This document shows, piece by piece, positions 37,383-47,900 of a stretch of 59,750 nucleotides of DNA. A program made the translations under genes and the position numbers. Numbering within the stretch: position 1 is the first letter of the stretch; each line of letters starts with the position of its first letter. Source of the DNA: an uncultured Fibrobacter sp. (lineage in GTDB: Bacteria > Fibrobacterota > Fibrobacteria > Fibrobacterales > Fibrobacteraceae); contig CAMHOW010000009.1 in NCBI GenBank assembly GCA_946186895.1, positions 1-59,750 of the forward strand, in the 5' to 3' direction. Under the pieces are notes generated by a model. The model had not been told where the DNA came from, did no database searches, and saw only the letters and a list, made by a program, of their open reading frames with translations.

Positions 37383-38282
37383 CTATTTTGCAGAACGGGC
37401 GAGCCGGAAGCCCAAAGTATGGCCCTTATACAGGGGAGCCTTCTTGTCACGTTCATTAGAGGCGAGAGCCGTAGCCTTATCGCTCCAACCACCCCCACGC
37501 ACAACGCGGTTCGTTCCGGTTTCTGCTCCGGTGGGGTCGTTAATGTCTTTGTTCTCGTAGGAACCGTACCAATCGTTCACCCATTCGGCCACGTTTCCGC
37601 CCATATCGTAAAGGCCGTATTCATTAGGCAAGTACTGGGCCACCGCCACAGGGCCTTTACTTTGTGCGTAATAAGCGTATTTTTTCGCCTCGTCTGTGCC
37701 CCAGTAATAGGTGCTGGTAGTTCCGCCACGGGCGGCGACTTCCCATTCATTTTCGGTAGGCAGGCGGATTGCCCCCTTGGCGGCATAGTCAATGGAAAGA
37801 TCCTTTAGGTAGGACTCTTCACCAACAGAAGTATAGACATAAGCCGTATCACGGCCAAGCTGCTTGGAATAGGCATTGCAGAAGAGAACCGACTGGTACC
37901 AATTCACGTTTTCTACCGGGAAATCTTCACCTTCGTTTGCCTGCTGGGGAACACTCCCCATGACCTTGGTGTAAAGGCCCCTAGTCACTTCAGTGGTGGT
38001 AATCTCAAAGGTGGAAATGGAATAAGTGGCCGTGCCACGGGTAACGCTTGCAGCAGGGACTACGACCCAATCCATAAGAGCTGTGGAATCTTCAACTGCA
38101 CCACTAGAAGATTCAGGATCGGCAGAATCAGAAGAAACATTACTGCCCGAAGACTTGACAGTACCTTCATCTTCGTCGGGGAATTGCGGGGCAAAAGTCT
38201 CTTCGCCACCGCTCGCCGAACAAGCGGCCAAAAGAGCAGCGAAAAAAGACAAAAACATTATGCCCATCACTTTTCTATCCAT
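37383..38282 (-). CDS. FGE/SUMF1-domain lipoprotein
   Basis: A 299-residue lipoprotein: start MDRKVMGIMFLSF, lipobox LLAAC, Ser/Asp-rich linker to about 60, then the formylglycine-generating-enzyme fold about 68-299 with EVTRGLYTKVMG, IRLPTENEWEVAARGG, GGNVAEWVNDWYG, RVVRGGGW and LGFRLAR. The active-site Cys pair of true FGE is not apparent, so a binding or non-sulfatase-activating role is likely; bacterial paralogues are often lectin- or adhesin-like. It starts four bases after the LolA-like gene, last gene of the giant-protein operon. Confidence 0.83.
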   Translation of the reverse strand: MDRKVMGIMFLSFFAALLAACSASGGEETFAPQFPDEDEGTVKSSGSNVSSDSADPESSSGAVEDSTALMDWVVVPAASVTRGTATYSISTFEITTTEVTRGLYTKVMGSVPQQANEGEDFPVENVNWYQSVLFCNAYSKQLGRDTAYVYTSVGEESYLKDLSIDYAAKGAIRLPTENEWEVAARGGTTSTYYWGTDEAKKYAYYAQSKGPVAVAQYLPNEYGLYDMGGNVAEWVNDWYGSYENKDINDPTGAETGTNRVVRGGGWSDKATALASNERDKKAPLYKGHTLGFRLARSAK

Positions 38283-38286
38283 ACAT

Positions 38287-38955
38287 CTACTCCACATCAA
38301 ACATCTTGCTAGGCAGCACATGCCTTTGCTTTGCATTGACAACGTCAAGCACGACAATGCTTTCACCGCCTTGGGAGGCAGCCGTCTTAATTGTGACTTT
38401 TTTCAATGTCCCTGGTAGCGGGCAGGAATTGTCGCAATAGTCAAAGACGCTCTCGGCAATCATCCCGTTCACGGGCACTTCCATCTTCACGACACGTTTC
38501 TGTTTTTGCGAGTAGTAGAGTGTCGGTCTGGACGCATCCTTGGGCGAAATCTTCCAGAGCCCGCCTTCAAGGACAGGGGGCTTGTAGTCTTCGGGAGAAC
38601 CCATCTGCTTGTTTATGTCGGTTGGATTCTGTGCGGGTATATTCTGGGCAGGCAGAGCCCTGCCTGTTTTCAAGTCCGTCACCTTCATGCGGGAACCGTT
38701 CTGCACTATTTTCATCTGCATCATGCTGGATTTTACGGTTGTCACGGACTTGTTCTTTCCCGCCGTAATAACTGTCGTTTCCACGTTCTGTGCGGGTTGC
38801 CCGGCCAGGGTCACCGTTGTCCGCATCTGCATCTCGCAGGTATCCGGGAAGGTCGCCTTTCTCTGGTTCTCGAAGACTGCGTTTAGATCCAGGGCAAAAG
38901 TCGGCGAACAAATCGAAGCCACACATACAAGTAGCAAACAGATATTCTTTTTCAT
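38287..38955 (-). CDS. Exported LolA-like (lipoprotein-carrier fold) protein
   Basis: A 222-residue protein with signal peptide 1-21 and a mature part of antiparallel strands (TVTLAGQPAQNVETTVITAG, SRMKVTDLKTGRALPAQN, LYYSQKQKRVVKMEV, DYCDNSCPLPGTLKKVTIKT), the pattern of LolA/outer-membrane lipoprotein-sorting fold proteins, though similarity is by style. Start ten bases after the giant gene's stop, so it is probably made with it and could chaperone a hydrophobic part, or a lipid product, of that protein. Confidence 0.6.
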   Translation of the reverse strand: MKKNICLLLVCVASICSPTFALDLNAVFENQRKATFPDTCEMQMRTTVTLAGQPAQNVETTVITAGKNKSVTTVKSSMMQMKIVQNGSRMKVTDLKTGRALPAQNIPAQNPTDINKQMGSPEDYKPPVLEGGLWKISPKDASRPTLYYSQKQKRVVKMEVPVNGMIAESVFDYCDNSCPLPGTLKKVTIKTAASQGGESIVVLDVVNAKQRHVLPSKMFDVE

Positions 38956-38965
38956 GATAGAATCC

Positions 38966-41900
38966 TCACATCAGCGACAAAAGCCTTGTCGTTTTGATTG
39001 TTCCGTTCACCTTCAACACCAGGTATGTAGTCCTCATATTGATTCCCGTCCAGTCAACCTGCACAAGCTGCTCGCCAGGAGCGAGCGTCCCGTTAAAGAT
39101 AGATTTTATAGGGACCCCTACGGCGTTTACCAAGTCCATAGAAAGGCTTGTCCAGGCGTCCAGGGTCAAGACAAGACCGTCTTCCGTTCGAGCGATTGGA
39201 ATCGCAACATCCCCATGGTAGCCGTTGTCGGGATTTGTCCCTGAACCTCCATTCGGCAATTCTTCCGCAATCACGGAACTTTCCGGCCATTGGGGACTTT
39301 CCCCATATATCCGGTTTCCAAGGGAGTCGAATACGCAAATCCCGCGGGCTTCCGACATATCTCCCGAAAGGCCCGCATGACCAGGGTCATCGCTCGCATT
39401 CCAAATATTCGCCCATCCGGAGAGATGAAGTGAAATGTTCACCGGATTTACCATGGAATTTCCCGCCCCTATGGCTCCTCCACAGTGAACGTTGACCTGC
39501 CAGCGCCCACCACCCAGACTTGTCAATTCGGCCGTGGAACAAGAGGCAAGATGGTTGATGTCCATAATGGGCGCAAGGCCTTCTTCCACATAGAAGTAAT
39601 AACGGATATCAAAGTTACGAAGAGCGACATTGCCAAGATTTTCCACCTTGAAGTGAATCTCGCTTGCCTGGTTGTCATTTCGCATATCCGAAGCCAGTAT
39701 GCGTGCCTTGGTCACAACGGACGTTTCGTCTTCCATTTCGGCACAGCGCCCACCTATCAAGTTGTTGTCCCGGTCAAGCACGACAATTCCGGCATCTTCG
39801 GCAAAGCCATATTCAGCGGCCGCAACATAGGACGGGTCGTCCCCGGCGTTCCATGGAGACCAATCCGCATTGTAAAGGCCAAAATGCGGACCCTCGCCAT
39901 AGAAGGCCGAATCGCGGGGAGCAAGGGATTCTCCCGCGAAGTTCCATTCGGCATATCCCGTACGGGCACTTTCCGAATGGACGGCAAGGCCGGATGTCGC
40001 ATACGGATAGAACGCCGCCACCTGCACCTGTGACGGATCTTCACCGCGGAAATAGTATCGGACGGAATAACCGTTGACGGTCTCGTCGGATACGTTCTTC
40101 AGTCTGATTCGGGGACGGAGCATGGAGTGGTCACCAAAGCCATCGAACTTCAAGGATGTCAGAATTTTGGGCGGATTGACAGTCGCAGGAACCATATCGA
40201 AGGAACTCTTGCCCCAGGCAATCATGGACGGCGATACGGAGCCCCTAGTGAGTGCAATCCCGCCCAACTGCACGCCTTCGGGCACATCCAGCGAAAGTGT
40301 GTGGATTCCCCGTGAAAGGGAGAGCGAGACTCCGGAAATTTCCGTAGTCCTCCATACACCGGAGAGGCCAATCTGCCCCGAAAGGAGAGAGCCTTCGCCG
40401 ACAGAAACGTCAGCACTGGAAAGATTGGCCGAACGGGCGTAGGCGACAATGCGGTAGCTACCTGCCGTCTCGACATTTACGGTCACCCGGAGCCGGGAAT
40501 GGGCTGAACCCGCAAGGAGGTAACGGTTCCCGGCAACGGCACAGGAGAACTGCCCTGAAAATCCGTCCAGCACATCCATGTCCTTTACCGCCACGACAAT
40601 TACACTTGACGGGTCACCGTCATTTGTCGCGGGAACGGAAAGCATCGCTATTTCCGCATCGGTCAATGCACCGGAATAGAACCGCACATCGGCGATGTTT
40701 CCGACAAAAGAGTTGCCGGATGTGCCTCCCAGGGTCAGGGTTCCGTATAGTTCCCTTTCGGCAGCAATCCCGTCAGGAACGGACTTTACACGCTCTCCAT
40801 CCACATAGAATCTGACGCCACTAGAATCCGAAACAACCGCCACATGCTCCCAGGTCTTGGTCGAGGCGGAAAGGACCTCGCCAGAGAACCACTCCCGGCC
40901 TCCTTCGGAAAGTTTCAGCGAACGTCCCTTCTGTGAAAGTTTTATGGACAAACCGCCGGGCCCGGCAAAGGACAGAATATCGTTCCATGTATCGGGCGAG
41001 TGCCCGCGCTTGATTCGCGTTTCAAGTGTATAGGAACCTGTCGTTCCCAAGTCCACCCTGCCAGCACCGGCGGCCCTGTCACCTGTGCCGCCGAAGTAGA
41101 TTCCGGCATCGCTCTGCCATGGACTCCTTATGGACGAAAGGTTCAGGTCATGGCCCGTTCCCAGGAACTCGTGAGCGGTACGGCCTGCGCCCTCCCGTGC
41201 GGGATACCATAGGGCAAGTTCGGCCGGATAGGGATAAAGTCTTTCTGTGGTAAATGTTGTATCCGCGTGGTTGTGCCCGTAGTCTTCGGCACGGAATGAC
41301 AGCTTGAGCCTGCATCCGATGCAACCCGCAAGCGATTTGCGATTTATTCGCAAATTCACTATCACGTTCCCGAGGGAATCGGGTTGCAATGTCGTCTTTT
41401 CCAGGGAAGTCCCGCCAAATTCCGGTGATACTGTCACTGCGGCGACACCTGACTCGGAATCCCTCACCTTTGCCGTCACTGTAAAGACCCGGTCCAGAAT
41501 TTCAAAAGATTCCTGCACATCAAAACCTTCGACGGACGGACGTACCGAATCCGTATAGACCAGCGGGCCAGCCAACTGCCGTTCCGTTCCCAGCGAAGAC
41601 ACCCCAAGGTAGCGGGATTCGTAAACTCCATTTGCAATCTTCCCGACCACGGATGCCCCGTAAACCCTTGAACCGTCATATATCAATGTATCGGGAATAT
41701 TGCCATGAATATCCGCGACTACCTTGCCTTCCCTATACAGCGATACTGTCCCTACACCAGGATGGTTACAGCTTGCTCCGTATGCCATGTAGCCGTTGTC
41801 AAGACCAAGCCACAGCGAATCAGATGGGACGAAACAGGCGAACTCGGAAGGTACCGTAATGGCCCGGGCTACGGCCGGGGCCGCGGGAAGTTCAACCGAA

Positions 41901-44900
41901 TTGCCAGACGCATCCTGGTCACTTAGGGCAACCACAAAAATGTAGGTCGTGTCTATTGAGCCTGTTCGCGATGGCAAAGAAATATGTGCAAAACCATCAG
42001 AATCGGTGGTATAGTCGAGCAGAACGGTCGGAGTCTGATCCCCCTTGTCATTCCAGAGTGAATCATTGTCCACATATAGTGCATAATTGCTTATTCCTTT
42101 CACCTTCACGATTCTTTCGGTCGATGTGGCCACTTCCGGCAAGATTTCTAGATTGAAATCAGGAGAATTTGCCAATGCAGAAGACATTGCTGCAAATACC
42201 GAGAATGTTTTAGTCTCTGCGGAAATTAAAATGTACTCCCACTTTTCATCTCCGGGAAAACATTCGCCAGAGTTCCATGCACTACATGTTGCTTTTTCGG
42301 AGGAACCTGTTGAGACTGCCGCGCTACCGTCGGCCTTAAGATAACCATATAAAGCATTTGTCAGCGGAACAAACTTCTTGTTCTCAAAATCTATCTTGTA
42401 AAGTGTGAGAGTTTGCGGAGTGACACCTTTGGAATCCATTTCCGCCTTGGATATACGCATCTGTATTCTAGGTAGTTTTGTCGTATCATTGAACTCCATG
42501 GACGGCAAAACCTCCATAACAGGGCCCGTAAGCGGCATATTATTGAACTCTTCAAACGGGTAATCGTCAACTTCAGCAGTTCTTACGGTAACATCTTCGC
42601 TTTTTTGTAGGGAATTCGTCGGGAACGTCACAGAAAGTTCGCCAAATAGGGACTGTACAATATTTTCGTTATCAGGATTGACATCTGAACCGACATAAAG
42701 ATTGTAATTCGTGTAATAGAGTTTTTCACTTTCTCCACCCCATGTCAGCAGAAATTGAGTATTACCTTGTAGGCGGTTTACATCAAACCAGGCAAGACGA
42801 TGACTTCCAGACACGGAAGCTACCGTATCCTTAATCACATAATAGGTGCCACCCTTAAGGTAGGAAAGCTGATATTTCTGTCCAGAAGTCAAGTAAGCCT
42901 TCAACTCTACAAGTTCCTTCGGTCTGGCGACTTCGATGTCCTTGGCGTCCTTGAATTTTATCTCTCGATTATCCGGCGTTTTCTCATTGGAAATTGCAAA
43001 ATGTGAATGTTCCGTAGAATCCAAATGCAGAATGTCGATATCGTCAACTTTCGGATTTTTAATCCACGAATGGAAGCCTCGGTAAAAATAATTTAAGGGT
43101 AAATTTACCGGTTTCATTTGCGTAGGAATCCGGGATACGCTATCCAGCGATTCGCGATAAAATTTGTTCTTTATTATCGTATCCCTGGCATCGAAATAGA
43201 GCGTGTCGAATGCAGTGCTAAACCTTGCTTTTTTCGCATCACTGGCCGACAATCTTGCGTCCATCGTTTCTACGGAGTATCCATTCTTTTCACCCTTCAG
43301 TTTAGCCAACGTATCAAGAGAAACAAAGAAAGAATTGTCCTTGTAATTTGAAGCATTTGGTCTTATTAGTAAATTGCTTACAGCGGTAGATTTTCCCATT
43401 CTAGATTGATCCAGATAAGCAATATCATTTGGCGTATGGAAATGGGCTGGAGAATTGACGGGATTTTTGATAATTCCGTCTGATGTATAAATAGATGTCC
43501 AGGTATCATCATCAAAATCATCGAGATAATAATGTATCTTGGAGCCACCCTTATAGAACTTCTTGCAACTTGCCGTTTCCTTCACTTCGGACCAATCCTC
43601 GCTGCCGGTACATCTATCGGAAAACGATTCAAGAACATCGGCAGAAGCAGGGAAATCAACGATCTTTTCGTACCCTTGACTCCACATCATATTTCTGCCT
43701 ACATAGAAGTAGACGTAGCCGGCATTGTAAAGCGGCGTCCGCACAGAATCCGGCTCCCCATTCTTGCTCGTAACGGAAACTTGGCATCTGGGGTTGTGGA
43801 CATATCCGTCTATAGCCAACTGATAGGCGGCATCGTAATTCGATGTGTTGCTGAAATCGCAACCACCTGTTGCGCCCTTAGGGACACCCAACACAATTGC
43901 CTTGAAGTAATCTTTGTCGGAACGCGGTCCGTAAAATTTCAAGTCAAAATAGGAGGGCTGCTGATGGGCAGAATCCTCGTCTGCAAATAGGAATGTGTTT
44001 GTTCCGTCAGGCAATTCGCTTGCTGGTAAAAAGGGCAGTGCCTGCATTTCATAAGGTGTTAACAATCCATACGTTCTGTCAAATTTCCAGGACGTACCGT
44101 CAAAATAGTTCCCCTCGTCAATAACCGATTTGTTTTTCAAGTCTTTTTGAAGGGCTGCCATATATCCGTCCGTTCCTGTTGCAGACTCAGCATAAATTGT
44201 CTTGTTCGTGTGGTCAAATCGAACGGTGCGATTTACGAGGTTATCCATGCCGAAGGGGGCGTCCCAGTAGGAATCGGGGATAGTCAATTTAATTTTAAAA
44301 TTCATCGTTCGGAACCGTTTATTTCCGCAATGACTGGGATTAATTTTTTCCTCATCTGAAAAGAAATTATTTTCTGTGTTACCAACAAATTCCACTTGAA
44401 ATAATTTTTTGTTCGGACTATAATTATCAGATGATTTGATTTTCCCATCTCCAGCCGCTTTATATTCACATTGCTTATTTTCTTGATTATTCATTTCCAT
44501 ATTTGCTGTGCATGTTCCTGTATTTCCTGAAGAATACACTTTATACCCTCCATTTTTAGGCTCGGGAATAAAGTTGTTGTTCTCAGAAGATATATCAGTC
44601 AAATTCCAGACAGCTTTTTCCTTCAATAAATTGAAGGTTTCCTCTCCATTCCATTCATTCTCACTTCGATATTTTTCCCACACTCCACGTGTAATAGCAT
44701 ACATTTGAATAAAAGATTTTTTTTCATAATTGTATCCATATTTTTTTCCTGCACTTACATTTACACCGATATCAAAAATCCTAGACATTTCACTAAAGGT
44801 CACTTCAATTGCATTTATGAGAGGCTGGTTTTTCTTGTCAACTACTTCACATAATATATCTGTACAAGACTCAACATATCGATCTAACTTATATATCACC

Positions 44901-47900
44901 ACCAAATCCAGTTGTTTCCTGTGTCTCTTTATAGCTAAACTAAACCTTTTGGGGGCATAGCCGTAGATTCTTTGCGTTCCCGAAACAGACGCATTCAGAG
45001 TCACTCCATTACGCAAATCCGTAGGCAAATATTTTGCAGCGATATCAGCCCTCACCAGATAATCGGGAACGGGAACGTAGCGATTTTTCCCATTGTCGCC
45101 GAATGCCTCGGAAACTACCAAATTTACTCCATCACCGGATGCCGGAACCATCTTTTTGAGCGAAACCGTGATATCGGAAGATTTAGTTTTTTTACGGTTT
45201 TCATCCGTCTCACTGGCATCGATCACAATCCTGTATTTCCCGGGTTCTACCGCGAATCCGTCCATATCCTTCGCGTCCCAGAGTACGGAATAGGCACTCT
45301 TATTTGTATTCGCCCTAGTGTAAACGGAATCCAGCAACGTTCTAACGGTATTCCCCTCCATGTCCACAATCCTGGCGGAAACATAGGCGTCCCTGTACAA
45401 TATTCCATAGGGGATATTCATGGAGCCCAGGTCATATAACCGCACTTCTCCCGTATCGGCAATGGCGGAATCCGTCGAATTGTCTATGATGTAGAACTCC
45501 GGCAGGGCGTTGAGCGATATTTCCATTTCAGGCAATATAAGTGTCACTACGGTGTCGATCAAGGTGGCATAGGGGTTGTCGCGGACGTTCTGCACCACTT
45601 CCGCATGGAGAGTGACCTTTCCTGCCGGTGGGTAGGATTTAGATGAAGTTATTCCATTCCAGGTGTAATTCAATCCGTAGCTTTTAGGATTGACCGTCCA
45701 GCCCATAGTCCAGGGGTCCACTGCAGAGGAGAGTTCGGAACCCATGAAGACAAAACCGCTTTGATTGCCGGAACCGAAATAAACGGGAACATCGCTATTT
45801 CCCAAGGTACTTCTTCCGGCAATACGGAACATCCCCGAAGAGCGCATCGCCACATGGCCACCAGTTCCAGAAAGCGTCATCACCCTGTCCGTATATGTAG
45901 GGAATTGCCAAATCGGATAGTCTGACAGATACGCCCCTGCGGAAGACTGCATGGAGGTAAAATCAGAAACTTTTTCAACAACCTTGCAACCGTTATCGAG
46001 ATTGCGTACGCCATCGGATGCAAGGCAAGTTTCGCCAAATGCGCCTGAATCAAAGAATATGTCCAGAGAATCCGACACGGCAAGACCATTCCATTGCAGA
46101 TGATACAAGCCCTCTTTTTCGTAGAACCATACTCCCTTCTGCAAAGTCGTATCCGCAGGTTCACCGTAGAACGGATTGGCAAAAACGCGATCCGTGGACT
46201 TGTCGAAAAGGCCCCTTCCCTTGGAATCTTCGGCATATATCCGCAACAGATAGCCGTCCTTAAAGTTCCCGCCCAGCCAAAGCGACATCGAAAGGGAATC
46301 TTTTCCCACCTCCACAAGCGTAGAGGATAATTCGAAAGTGACCTTCGGGACATCCCCGGCAGAGTTCACCTCATCGACAGTCACCAAGGCTGAATCGGAG
46401 CGCCATTCACAATCTGCGCACGACCTTGTTGAAAGTTCGATATATATTTTTGACTCTGTGAAGCCTATATTGTGCAAATAACCCAAAACCCCTTCGGTAC
46501 TCTGCGCCGTTTTGGATATGTAAGAACTATCTTCAGAACGGTTTGAAGATAAAACGGCAATATTTTCCGTCAGCCATTCATCGGAATTCTCGTAACGATA
46601 GCGAAGCCTGTAAACGGTCGTATTTTCGGCGCTTGCCGAAGCAGGCGGTGCAATTCCCACAATGGGAATGTATTCTGCAGTGAGAAACTCCTTGTCTTCT
46701 GCAGGAGACACGATTTCGGGATAGCGGTCGCCCACATGGAAAAGGTCCGTGCGGACACTTGAGTTCCCGGCGGCATCTAGGCATACGGCCTCGAGATAGC
46801 GTTTGCCATTTCGTTCTCCCACGGCAACGGCAGGAATATCAAACCTGACCGTATCGGTTTTTAGGATACCCTCGCTGACATTACGCCATAAGCCGTCAGC
46901 ATCGCCTCCAAGAACGTGGTAATGGCAGCGCATCCCCGTGCGGTTTGTCGCCATGTCATCCGATTCCGAAACATTGAGAGTCGCAGCGAAATCCTTCACC
47001 GAATCGGGATAGACAAGGCGTGCGCTTACCAGGCTCAAAATTTTCGGGGAGGCGCGGTCGATGCGGATTCTCTTTGCATATTCGTAATCCCGCCTATTTT
47101 TCGCTTCGTCACGAACATTCGCACGGAGGATATAGTCGCCATCCTGCAATCGCATCCCCGACATTTCCGTCCATGTTCCATACCCCACATTACTTGCGTC
47201 CCTGACCCATACGGAATCACCAGCCCGGTCAACTTTGGATACGTCATCCACATGCGCAAAGTCCCAACCGATAGTCACTGCGGTAGAATCGCGACCACCT
47301 AGCAGTTCATTCACAGTGTAGCCTATTTGAAGAAGACTGTCTTCCGAAACGTATTCATAATCCGAATTACGGGCAGGGCGTGAGAGATTTGCATATTTTT
47401 CAGCACCGAAAGAATCTAGCGGAGTTCCTCCAACGCTACCAAAGACCAATTCGGGTGCAGTCCTGTCAACACGAAACTCTACCGATTTTTCCGCAACATT
47501 GAAACGGTAATCATCGAGTCGACTCCAGTCGGCGTCTCCATCGTTTCCGCCTGCTACTTTCGATACAAGCTCGCTGGCATAGTCGTACGCGTCAAGATTC
47601 GGTGCCGCATAGTCGATGGCGGTAGTCTTTACCCGATAAAGCCCGTCCTGCAAGTTTTCCCTATTCGTAACCTTATCCCATGCCACGGCGAAATCTTTCG
47701 AAGTGACATCATATAACGAGGGCATCGCCGATACAAGGGAGAAATCGTTGCCGTTGCTTTTCTCCAATTGCCACCGCATGGCCCGGATGTCAGGAATGGT
47801 AGAATCGCCCCAGGCAAAGCGAGCGATAAATACGGAACTGTCAGGATTCATACACAGATTATCAACCGAAAGATCAAAAATTGGAGGCGTAACATCCACA

